NCBI RefSeq assembly: GCF_900163755.1 | Contig: NZ_FUKI01000101.1 | Coordinates: 27,058-91,057, forward strand | Direction: 5' to 3' | DNA length: 64,000 nucleotides | DNA from: Crenothrix polyspora | GTDB lineage: Bacteria > Pseudomonadota > Gammaproteobacteria > Methylococcales > Methylomonadaceae | In this document: one piece after another, positions 27,401 to 35,500 of the stretch | Layout: every line of letters begins with the position of its first letter | Numbering within the stretch: the first letter of the stretch is position 1 | The notes under the pieces: generated by a model | The model's database searches: none | Told to the model about the DNA's origin: nothing | What the model saw: only the letters and a program-made list of their open reading frames with translations | Program-made: the position numbers and the translations under genes

Positions 27401-28783
27401 AGTGGATGGATGTTACTTGAGAATGCGGCCATTAGCGCAGGTGTAATCTACTTCGGTAATTTGCTTCTGCTCATAATCGTAGTCCTTACTGTGCCCCGTG
27501 TCTTAAATTTGTTTGTTAAGCCGGAGGTGGCACACCCGCTTTACGGGTTACAGTATGAGCTAGCAAAGCTCATCGCACGCTTCAGCAACAACCAACTGCT
27601 TAACAAAGTATTCGGCGACAGCTCGATGATCATTTACTGGCTGTCCGCCGTTGGTTACGATTTGTCACGCAGCACCCAGACCGGCTCTAACTTTGGTATC
27701 GAACAAAGCCATCACAACCCGTTTCTGTGTGAGTTCAATCGTAACACGCTGATATCAGACGGCTTGAAAATGTTGAATATGGAGGTATCGTCCACGTCGT
27801 TTATTATGCGTAAGGTTGCCATGCCAGCGGATACTTACGTAGGTAACTCAATCCACTATCCGGCCGATGCCCGCTTGGGTGCTAATTGCCTGATAGCCAC
27901 AAAAGCCGCCCTGCCGATTGATGGCGAGTTGCGTACCAATATTGGCCTGCTGGGTTCACCGTCTTTCGAGATACCACGCACCGTAGCGCGTGATCATTGC
28001 TTTGATCACTTTAAACAGCCCGCCATTCTTAAACGGCAATTGGTAAAAAAACTGCGCTCGAATCTGGTTACCCTGGGGTTATATTTTCTAAGCTCTTGCA
28101 TGATTGTCAGCTTGGGTCTATTGTTGAGTTATGGCTGTTTTAAACTGTTCGGTGTATCTGGCGCGGACGGTTCAGGTTCGACCATCCTAATAACCACGCT
28201 GGCATTAACCGTTGCATCCCTGGCTTTTATTTTTCTAACGGTAGTGTTCGCTATTTTTTGTGAACGTTTGGTGTGCAAATTTCGTCGTCTACAACCGTTG
28301 TATTGCTCATTGTACGATCCTTTATTTTGGGCGCACGAACGCTTCTGGAAATTTCACTACACTGATGGTTTGCTGACCTTATTCAATGGTACGCCTATGA
28401 AGCCATTTTTCCGTAGATTGCAAGGCGCTAAGATTGGCCGCGGTGTCTTTGACGACGGCGCAGGACTTTCTGAGCCTAGCATGGTGGAAATTGGCGACAA
28501 TTGTACATTGAATTTCTCCTCTCATTTTCAGCCCCATTCACTTGAGGACGGTACGTTCAAGTCCGACCTGATTAAAATGGGCGCACGCTGTACGTTGGGG
28601 ACTGGCGCTTTCGTGCATTACGCAACGGTGATACATGACGACACCGTGCTTGAAGCCGATGCTTTCCTGATGAAAGGCTCGGTGATGGAGCAAGGCACGC
28701 GCTGGCTCGGAAATCCTGCGCGCGAAGCTTCCACGACACGGGACATCACATTAATCATTAAAAATGGAGCAAAGAAATGGTAA
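24470..28783 (+). CDS. Pls/PosA-type single-module NRPS, predicted homopoly(amino acid) synthetase
   Basis: The 1437-residue protein combines an adenylation domain (about 60-560; TSGSTGRPKG at 220, NAYGPTETT at 351, GYRIELSEIE at 469, SGKADR with K552) with a carrier domain whose phosphopantetheine serine is S611 in GADSL. No classical condensation or thioesterase domain follows. Instead there are six membrane helices in three pairs (about 705-765, 955-1020, 1200-1265), separating three soluble regions with hexapeptide-like, acyltransferase-like patterns. This is the architecture of epsilon-poly-lysine synthetase Pls, where the tandem C-terminal domains catalyse iterative isopeptide bond formation at the membrane. 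D265 (alpha-amino contact) and an acidic E269 in the pocket strand suit a diamino acid. Given the coupled EctB-type gene the predicted monomer is 2,4-diaminobutyrate; product identity is inference. Confidence 0.88.
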   Translation: MSRAYERTRSANIQIEGESANYSPSWQLKHVPIRGPVEADNCQEAAVLVSARHWNNVYPVGERFHDVFERRCLQFGEAAYRHLAIDYGEVAVTYSEVLDRANRLARFFEAHGVTAGARIALLLDRSIDSYAAVLAASKIGAAYVPLDTSFPTDRIHFMLEDSTVSVVITLRGFANRFTGVNATVLSLDACYDDIDALSAAPFKPVINQIATDPLAYIIYTSGSTGRPKGVPIRHSSICNFIHIASALYGYVPSDRVYQGMTIAFDFSFEELWVPLAAGATLVPAPSQAKLIGSDLTDFLTTRNVTALCCVPTLLATLEPVLPQLRFLLVSGEACPSDVVAKWLIPGRRVLNAYGPTETTVTATWSLLEPNKPITIGGPLPTYSVVIIDPDTRQALEAGEAGEICIAGVALCDDYVNRPDQTARAFIPDFLGLPDNPCGRLYRTGDLGRINASNEIEYLGRIDTQVKIRGYRIELSEIESVARGVHGVDQVVVQPFDPDGTGTILAAYLTAMRADEQLDMAHIDAALRAALPTYMVPAYYSQLDEIPLLASGKADRNALQPPSGSKFSATSAELVEPRTAREGELALLLADVLKREQVSVTANFFDELGADSLSMAAYATVIRKQLGLRRVSMRQLYEHPSIADLAIALDKLSIVAKVSPSPEAEVTKPDAVKPEEAVSAEPFRPAGVKRAAERHGVAPHIASNAARFATAIAQIAVYAIALFLSELAIVAAFHWVSAGVGFVDIYLRTVLSTSSIFFGTAAILIATKWLVMGRFTTEPIPLWSLKYLRFWIARMAIQGNPLILFVGTSIYSDYLRLLGVRVGKGAIILTPTPPICTDLVSIGAHSVIRQDALLPGYTACNGYLYPGTISIGSNVLICEATLLDIFTAIGDGSQLGTTSALLEGQAVPAGCVYQGAPAEPSKSNFDRVASCPVSKSREIFYTTLQLLTHCLVAVPATVMVVSLLFYAIIAAVGLNIHLSGWMLLENAAISAGVIYFGNLLLLIIVVLTVPRVLNLFVKPEVAHPLYGLQYELAKLIARFSNNQLLNKVFGDSSMIIYWLSAVGYDLSRSTQTGSNFGIEQSHHNPFLCEFNRNTLISDGLKMLNMEVSSTSFIMRKVAMPADTYVGNSIHYPADARLGANCLIATKAALPIDGELRTNIGLLGSPSFEIPRTVARDHCFDHFKQPAILKRQLVKKLRSNLVTLGLYFLSSCMIVSLGLLLSYGCFKLFGVSGADGSGSTILITTLALTVASLAFIFLTVVFAIFCERLVCKFRRLQPLYCSLYDPLFWAHERFWKFHYTDGLLTLFNGTPMKPFFRRLQGAKIGRGVFDDGAGLSEPSMVEIGDNCTLNFSSHFQPHSLEDGTFKSDLIKMGARCTLGTGAFVHYATVIHDDTVLEADAFLMKGSVMEQGTRWLGNPAREASTTRDITLIIKNGAKKW

Positions 28784-29691
28784 GCCAATCCATTACTGCT
28801 ATCGACATGCCATCGGCTGATGAGTTCGTCGAAAATTACATCGCGAAGAATCAACCCGTTATTGTAAAAGGCCTGGATTTTGATGCCGACCAATTGAAGC
28901 CGGAGGCCTTAAAAGCCAGTCTTGGCGACTTAACAGCACTGCTGTACGGTAGCCTGTTTGATCTGGAGGATATCCTTAGCCTCAGCGACTATATGGACGA
29001 TTGGTTCAACTTAACGGGCGCGATGGAAGAAAACGTGCCCTATGTGCGCTGGTATAACAAGCTAAAAGATGTTGACTTTGCCTGGGGCGATGAAGCCTTT
29101 CAGCGTTTGGCTGCCGTCTGGCGGACACCGCACTGTCTGCCCAAGGCTGATTTTTTGGTGCCGGTTAGTGCAGCGGGCGCGGGTACAAATCCGGTATGCG
29201 ATGCGTTTCCGTACCGTGGCCTGCTGGTTGCAGCGCGGGGGGCGCGTACCCGCTTGCACCGGGATCCGTTTTGCAGTGATGCCGTGGTTTGCCAGTTTTA
29301 TGGCACTAAAGAAGTCGCCTTGTACCGGCCAGAACGTGCGGATGAACTGACTAAGGCATCCGATGGTACGTCTTTTGGTGGCTTTGTTGATGTCCGCGAG
29401 GACAAGCTGGATAGTCTTTCGGCAATACCGGACTATCATGGCTTTTTGCGCCCAGGGGAGATGGTTTACATTCCGCACGGTTGGTTGCATGATGTCATCG
29501 TGACCGAAGATTCCGTTTCTATCACCTGGAACTTCGTGCATCGTCAGGGCGCTAAAGAGTTCTCCCGCTATTTGGCCAGTCAATCAAACGGTGATCCTGA
29601 GTTTGAAATATTGCAGTATTTCCATCGGCCTGTAGGTTCGACGAAGCTTACCGCGAGTGAGATTTCTAACTACCATTTTGCAGCGAGTTAG
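28777..29691 (+). CDS. JmjC/cupin-8 family Fe(II)/2-oxoglutarate oxygenase
   Basis: A 304-residue cupin-like protein with an apparently intact iron site: H161 and D163 in TRLHRDPF, and H238 in IPHGWLHDV, in the HxD...H spacing of the JmjC/factor-inhibiting-HIF superfamily. YGTKEVALYRPE between them is the typical GxK/R 2-oxoglutarate-binding strand, and LRPGEMVYIPHGW the typical approach to the last His. The start overlaps the synthetase by seven bases, so the enzyme is made together with it. The likely job is hydroxylation of the diamino acid, the carrier-bound residue or the finished polymer. The 3' end overlaps the convergent PPTase gene by 26 bases. Confidence 0.85.
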   Translation: MVSQSITAIDMPSADEFVENYIAKNQPVIVKGLDFDADQLKPEALKASLGDLTALLYGSLFDLEDILSLSDYMDDWFNLTGAMEENVPYVRWYNKLKDVDFAWGDEAFQRLAAVWRTPHCLPKADFLVPVSAAGAGTNPVCDAFPYRGLLVAARGARTRLHRDPFCSDAVVCQFYGTKEVALYRPERADELTKASDGTSFGGFVDVREDKLDSLSAIPDYHGFLRPGEMVYIPHGWLHDVIVTEDSVSITWNFVHRQGAKEFSRYLASQSNGDPEFEILQYFHRPVGSTKLTASEISNYHFAAS

Positions 29692-30394
29692 ATTTGGCAA
29701 GGGCGACCGCACCCGTCACGACGATAGTTCCTAGATAATAATAGAAAACCGAAAAATGAAACGGATCAAGCTCTTTTATGTCATGTTCGATCCGCAACCA
29801 ATCTGTGCGGCAATCCACGGTCGTTGGCGCAGGTATCCGCAGCGTAATTTCCTCGAACTCGATAAAGCGGCGGGTGAGAGGGAATTGGGCTTTATAGACA
29901 GCCTCTTTAGCGCTGAACAGACAGGTTGCCATTTGATCTCTTACCAATGGGGATTGTTGGTTAAGGTATTCAATTTCTGGTGTCGTGAATACAGTTGGCC
30001 AAATAGCAGGATTGCGTCTTCCGCACTGCTCGGCATCAATGCCTATTCCGGCTGGGTGTTGCCCTGTTTTCGGCAGCCATACGACAGCGGCGGCAAACTT
30101 ACCCGTGTGTGTCATCGACCCCATTACACCCTCAGGCCAAAGGGGTTCACGATCAATGCCGCATGCAATGGGCGTAGGCAGTTGCTTGAGATTAACCAGG
30201 CCACGCTGAGCCAAAATTCGACCAACGATGAATTCCTGGCGACGAGCTGTATTACCGGTATAAAATTTCATGTCGTTATGGCTTTGACTATCAACAGTTT
30301 CGATATCTAAAGCCCAATGTACGGCAATCAAACGATCGCAACCGGCAACGATAAATTGCTGTTCAAGCTCTGGAAAGCGCGTATCAGTGGTCAT
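29666..30394 (-). CDS. 4'-phosphopantetheinyl transferase (Sfp/EntD superfamily)
   Basis: The 242-residue protein shows the PPTase core: PWPEGVMGSMTHTGK-like region (LWPEGVMGSMTHTGKFAAA), the Mg-binding GIGIDAEQCGR and the FSAKEAVYKAQFPL motif, in the EntD-like order. It would load phosphopantetheine from CoA onto S611 of the neighbouring synthetase, converting it to the holo form. It is encoded on the opposite strand, converging on the oxygenase gene (26-base overlap) and overlapping the 5' region of the next plus-strand frame. Its presence inside the cluster makes the pathway self-sufficient for carrier activation. Confidence 0.92.
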   Translation of the reverse strand: MTTDTRFPELEQQFIVAGCDRLIAVHWALDIETVDSQSHNDMKFYTGNTARRQEFIVGRILAQRGLVNLKQLPTPIACGIDREPLWPEGVMGSMTHTGKFAAAVVWLPKTGQHPAGIGIDAEQCGRRNPAIWPTVFTTPEIEYLNQQSPLVRDQMATCLFSAKEAVYKAQFPLTRRFIEFEEITLRIPAPTTVDCRTDWLRIEHDIKELDPFHFSVFYYYLGTIVVTGAVALAKSNSLQNGS

Positions 30395-31828
30395 CGTTTA
30401 CCTACACGTAGCAATCTTATTTATTACCTTTTGGCGTTTTTTATTCTCTATGGCAACACTACTTTAGAGGTAAATGCAGCTGATAAGTATAATAAAATGG
30501 GTACTAAATCCCAAGAAAACAGCCATAAAATCGACGATGACGATGACGATGATGACAGTGACGATGATGACAGTGACGATGATGACGACAGCAAAGACAG
30601 CAAAGACAGCAAAGACAGTAAAATCGATAAAGTAGACAAAGCAGGTAAAGTAAGCAAGGGCAATACGGATAACAAAGTTGCTGGTGGCGGCAAGGATGAT
30701 AAAAAAACAGAAGATGGTAATGATGATGACGATGAATCAGCAGAGCCAGGTCAGCTTTCAGGTTTTATCAATAGTGAGGTTGAGGCGGCACAAGATTGGT
30801 TAAGTGACAGCGAGGGAGATTCTCAAGCGGGATTGTCTGCCAATATGTATGGCTTGGTAAATCTGCAACTAACTGCCGGTTTAAAACTCGGTACGGAATT
30901 AAGTTTTGAAACTGAGGGGGATGGTGAGTATCTCGCGCTTGAAAGCCCTTCGTTATTTTTAAAAACCCTGAATTTTTCATACTCTGGCGAATTAGGTGGC
31001 ATTGGCTTCGGGAAAGTAAATCACTTCAATGAAGACAATCTTGTCGATTCGATTTGGGAAAGATCTGTCAATTTATTTATCAGTTTCCCTGGCAGTGATT
31101 TAGACCTTAGCGAAACCATAGGTGTGCGTGCGTGGCTGAATCTTGGCCATTTTCTGGATATTGATCACACCCTTTATGGTGGCGTGTTCTTTCAAGATAC
31201 TACACTCAATCGTTCTGTTTTTACCCAGCGTGCCCCATCGAATACTAATGATAATAATCTCTCCATCACCGGCAAACCCAATAATTGGGTGATTAGCCTA
31301 CACGGTGATGAGCTACCTTATTTACCCGATTGGGAATACAGTGTCGGCGTTGTCAAACAATTACCCGGTATTGATGATTTAAATAGCGAACTGAGTGTTT
31401 TCTCCGGTATATACGGGGAATTCGAGCTGGACAATGACATGGAAATTTCACCTTTCGGTGAATTTGTGTATCGGGATGGCGCAAATGGCCAAAACCAAAG
31501 CGCGGCATCTGTTTTGCTGAGTTTGTCCGTTGACACTAAACCGTGGATATTTGGCATCTCTTATTCGCACCGCCACCTTATCGACCATGATAACGATAAT
31601 GCAGTCACTGATGACAGTGATGCGCAATTGTTCGCCAGTTATTATTTTGAATCAGGCCTTTCTGTCGATGTAGGCTATCAGTTTCTAAAACAAGACAGCG
31701 AAACAGCGCACGCCATTAACCTCGCTGTCAGTATTCCTTTTGAATTCATGACAAATCTTTATGGAACAGACCAAGCCGCCGCAAAAGGACTTACCCGCAA
31801 TAGCATGAAAAGAAAAATTCGTCGTTAA
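30317..31828 (+). CDS. Outer-membrane-barrel-like protein with polyaspartate N-terminal tract
   Basis: The 503-residue frame (ATG 30317) has an apparent signal segment (LIYYLLAFFILYG, cut probably after VNA, about residue 54). About 20 residues later comes a strongly acidic tract (residues about 73-91, nearly all Asp with a few Ser), then a KDS-repeat, a Lys/Asp-rich linker to about 140, and 350 residues of alternating amphipathic strands with aromatic girdle residues, as in outer-membrane beta barrels. No named porin family was recognised. The n-region before the hydrophobic core is unusually long and no ribosome site is clear; a TTG at 30356 is an alternative start. Its first bases overlap the PPTase gene. 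Adjacent to a predicted polycation pathway, the acidic tract could bind or guide the product; this is inference. Confidence 0.72.
   Translation: MYGNQTIATGNDKLLFKLWKARISGHRLPTRSNLIYYLLAFFILYGNTTLEVNAADKYNKMGTKSQENSHKIDDDDDDDDSDDDDSDDDDDSKDSKDSKDSKIDKVDKAGKVSKGNTDNKVAGGGKDDKKTEDGNDDDDESAEPGQLSGFINSEVEAAQDWLSDSEGDSQAGLSANMYGLVNLQLTAGLKLGTELSFETEGDGEYLALESPSLFLKTLNFSYSGELGGIGFGKVNHFNEDNLVDSIWERSVNLFISFPGSDLDLSETIGVRAWLNLGHFLDIDHTLYGGVFFQDTTLNRSVFTQRAPSNTNDNNLSITGKPNNWVISLHGDELPYLPDWEYSVGVVKQLPGIDDLNSELSVFSGIYGEFELDNDMEISPFGEFVYRDGANGQNQSAASVLLSLSVDTKPWIFGISYSHRHLIDHDNDNAVTDDSDAQLFASYYFESGLSVDVGYQFLKQDSETAHAINLAVSIPFEFMTNLYGTDQAAAKGLTRNSMKRKIRR
30533..30619 (+). repeat. In-frame tandem repeat coding for Asp/Ser/Lys tract
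   Basis: GACGATGAC-type triplets give way to GACAGTGACGATGAT units and then to three AGCAAAGAC units. All units are multiples of three, so copy-number slippage would change the length of the acidic tract but not the reading frame. Confidence 0.8.
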
Positions 31829-31863
31829 AAGCTACGTGTCTATGGGCTGAAGTGATATTGACA

Positions 31864-31992
31864 TACAGCGTTTTCAATTTAGGACAGTTACAGCCACCGT
31901 TCGTGCTGAGCTTGTTGAAGCATGAACGGCACACTTCGACAAGCTCAGTGCGAACGGTTACGCTGTAACTATTGAGCTGTGAAAACGCTGTA
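31864..31992. repeat. Dispersed palindromic repeat, copy 3 (uninterrupted form)
   Basis: A 129-base element bounded by TACAGCGTTTTCA and TGAAAACGCTGTA with the AGTTACAGC/GCTGTAACT and CTTCGACAAGCTCAG arms inside. It lies 35 bases after the barrel protein gene and forms the right edge of the biosynthetic cluster; it could terminate transcription there. Confidence 0.9.
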
Positions 31993-32052
31993 GGTTTTAG
32001 CCATCAATTAAGACACATAAACACCATAACGCGGGTTTTGTGATTGAATGCA

Positions 32053-32529
32053 TTACCAACAATCTGCTCTGGTTGTATCATCTGATTTTAAGGGCGGATC
32101 AAGACTTCTCTTACCGGTATGATCCAAGATAAATGTACCACATTCGTCTTCTTTATTAAGGGGCTTTGCCCATAAGGTGTAGCGGGTTATATCGGCTTCC
32201 TTAATGCTTAAATCATAGTAGCGATCATTACCATCTACCGGACTTTTATTAGAATAAATGGCTGGCGCACCGGTGTCTTTTTTATTGTTATCACCACAAA
32301 TATTAGCCTCGGTACTGGTATCGATAGCAGCATCGCAATAGCTGTTGGTTTCGCTGTAGTGTCTTTCCATTGCATTAGCAAACGATAGCAAAGCAGCCTT
32401 GGCATCTTCTCGACGGGCTTTTTTAATATGATTTTGGTAATTAGGCACAGCAATGCTGGCCAAAATACCAACAATTGCCACAGAAATCATCAACTCAATC
32501 AATGTAAAACCGTGTTGTTTTTGTGTCAT
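32053..32529 (-). CDS. pilE: Type IV pilin PilE-like
   Basis: A 158-residue pilin precursor. The ATG at 32529 gives the short leader MTQKQHG cut by prepilin peptidase before FTLIELMISVAIVGILASI, with Glu at position 5 of the mature protein. The C-terminal part has two cysteines that bound a D-loop (DECGTFILDHTG to DCW at the end) as in PilE-type pilins. It is the last gene of the minus-strand fimT-pilV-pilW-pilX-pilY1-pilE operon, 55 bases after pilY1, where it likely acts as a minor pilin in the tip-initiating complex. A longer in-frame start exists but lies inside the pilY1 end. Confidence 0.92.
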   Translation of the reverse strand: MTQKQHGFTLIELMISVAIVGILASIAVPNYQNHIKKARREDAKAALLSFANAMERHYSETNSYCDAAIDTSTEANICGDNNKKDTGAPAIYSNKSPVDGNDRYYDLSIKEADITRYTLWAKPLNKEDECGTFILDHTGKRSLDPPLKSDDTTRADCW

Positions 32530-32584
32530 GGTGTGCATCCTGAATGGCTTATACATAGTGAATAACTCGGTGTGTTGGTGCAGG

Positions 32585-35500
32585 TTACTGCAATTGTCGC
32601 CAAGATTTACGAGTGCCTTTTGCATTAGTGCTAGCGGCTAAACCACTAAGCCGTATTATTTTAGCCGCAGAGTTATTAATATATTTAAAGCTAACGCGGC
32701 TGTCACTGCCTTCAATAACAAGCGGTGTTTTAATCAACCCCATATCAAGATCAATGCCCGCTGCAAAATGTTCAAGACTGTCTTTTGCGCCGTGTTGATT
32801 GTCATCGGGTATTGTTAGTTTATCGTGTGCATCCACGGTGTTATCGTTATTGACATCAAGCACTGCCGCATTAAATTCGCCGCCGGTTAAGGCATCAAGC
32901 TGCATTAAAAATGCTTTGCCGCCAAACTGGCAGGAATCGGGGTTGGGGATAGTCGTGGAAAACATAATGCTGCCTTTGTGCAGTAACGGCGAACTGATAA
33001 CCCGCTCACCTTGTGCCAGTGTGTAAGGCTCTGCAACTAAATTTAATGCCCAACCGTTTTTATGCACACTGCTGGCTGTACACGCTGGGCTGGCAGCGCT
33101 GTAACAGACGGTATTTTTTGACAGCACACGAATTGATTGGGTGGTGGCGCATGCACCCGTGCCGGACGCACAGCGTGTGTTGGCAAAGCCTTGGTAGCTT
33201 ATACTTTGCTCTTGTAAGCTAGCGCGATCAGCAATAGTTGTGCCTTGATCCCAGATACCGTAAAACGTTTGTAGTTGTGGCTGTGTGCCGATACTATTAT
33301 CGCTGGTATCAATATATTTGCCGGTGCCAAAGTAAACCATAAGGCCGGTGTTATTTTGATCTAAGCCGACTTTGCCTAGCGTGGGTTTGCCGGTAATTGC
33401 TTGCCGATTGCTAGAATTACAGGCGGTGCCCGCTGCGGTGCATGCTACAAATAAAGGTTTGATCGGCACTGGCCAGTTGCCAGCACTGGCAGATAAATCG
33501 AATTTCCACAGATTGCCGTATAAATCGCCGGCATATACGCTATCAACACCGTGATCATTATTGGTATCGACCGCGACGGGAGAAGACAGACCATTTTTAC
33601 GCGCTGTTGTACCCGCGTCAGTATCAAGTTTTTGTAATACCGCGCCGGTCAGTGCATCTAAAATAAACAATACCGCGTGGCCATTGTCACTGTCATAACC
33701 ATTACTGACAAGCACCGCCCAGTGGCCGTCTTGCAGCCTAACCACGCTGGGCTGTGCTAAGGTGTAGCCTAAGTCGGTATCGTCAGTATTGCTAAACTCC
33801 CACAAAACTTGCTGGCTGCTAAAGCTATCAGGATAGGTAATATCCAGTGCAAAAACCGCGCGTGCGCCAGCGCCGGTTGTACCTGCTAGTAGGCTGTGCC
33901 ACTGTGATCCATCATAGACATCGCCCACACCTAATGCACCATCGACATAATATTGATGGCTGTAGTTGGCTTCTGGGAGTTTGCTGAGTTCGGGGAATAG
34001 GGCATTGGGAACGTAGGCAAATGTTTCTTTACCCCCCTTTACGGCACTGGCATCAAAGCCATGCAACATACCGTCGTTAGCACCCGCGTATAGCATAGGC
34101 CGACGGGTGCTATAATCGATATTGTGTCGAAAGTTATTATAGCTGCCGCCTATACTGGCTAACGTGCCGTAACCATAGTCTTGTGTACCGACAAATACCG
34201 GTTCAGAATTTACAATATCACCGAGTAGTCGATTTCTTTTTCTAAAAACAGGGCTACGGGTGTTGTCGGTATTATTGGTTTTTTCGATATCAGTAAGGCC
34301 GCGTAACCAGTTTAATCGGAGCGCACCGGTGTGGGATTTCACAGCCGTATTCAAGGTATTTAAATAATGTTGCTGTGAAAATGGCACGGGTGCGGGTGTG
34401 TCGGTGTCTTTACTCAGTGCCTCCCATTGAAAAACAATGCCGTGTGCGCCAGCTTTGGCAGTGGGGTTATAAGTATAAATAGCCCGTTCGTTTGGCGCTG
34501 GAATCCACGCCTCCCAAGTTGGTGTTAGTGTGCCGCTGTTATCAACAGCGAATGCCTTTAATGCGCCACTCCAGTCTTGACTATTGAAGGTTGCCTGAAA
34601 AATTTGGGTTTCGTCAGTTAAATGAGCCGTGTTGCTGGTAACGGCGCTTGCGGAAGCCGCTGGTTGTGCTAAAGAAGTAGACGCTGTGTTTAATGCGCTG
34701 ATTAATGTTAAGGGTTCGCTGAGCTGTAAATAATGATCGGGTTCGCCGTCCGTGTTGTTGTCCCACTCACTGTTTGTCGTAGCTACTGTATTGGGGTTGT
34801 TGTCGGCATTACTGTCTATAAAACCGCCGTATTTTGCAGTGAGCCACAACGGGTTATTGGGGCCTGTATTCGGGGAGGTGTTGCCAATCACGTAGGTGTT
34901 AATAGTTTGTGCGCCTGTTAGGTCGGTGCGTAAGTCTTGGCTATTGGCATACCACGCTAAACCTGCAAGAAGGTATGGATTATCGTGTGTTTCAAAGCTT
35001 TGTTCGGCACTGTTAGTACAACTGTTGATAACGCTACCAAGACCCGTGTCAACAATGTTTTTACGGATACAAATTGCCTTGTCGGCACTGTCAGTAGTGG
35101 TAAAATTAGTCAGATCAAAGCTATAAGCCGCTGATTTTTCTGGTTGGTAACGTTGGCCATTTTCCAGTGCGCCAACTTGGTCGGTGAGGGCTTTGACGTT
35201 AATATCGCTATCAGCGGGTGTGAGTATAGCCCCGTTGCTGTTAGCGTTTTCAGCGGTATTATTGATAACAGGGCTTGAAAGCTCGATACTGGTTTGTGAT
35301 TTATTTTGCCAAGGATACCCAGCGTTGACAGCAATGATAGTATTTTTCTGGCAGGCATATTGGATAGGATCTTGCCATTCGTGCGCCTTATAAAACCAGA
35401 AACCGTCTGTTTTGTTGTCTGTGGCTGTGCGGCGAATGCCGGTGTGTGTTTCAGGTGTTGGATCTTGATTTTTAAAGTAGCGAATGCCCTGATAGAACAA

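Noticed and set aside
24470..28783. Siderophore or classical multi-module NRPS
   Set aside because: Only one adenylation-carrier unit, no condensation, epimerisation or thioesterase domain, and six C-terminal membrane helices, which fits Pls-type polymer synthetases.
28618..28893. Minus-strand frame across the synthetase-oxygenase junction
   Set aside because: Shadow of two well-supported overlapping plus-strand genes.
30448..30693. Leu/Ser-rich minus-strand frame opposite the polyaspartate tract
   Set aside because: It is a direct consequence of the GAC/GAT repeat on the other strand.
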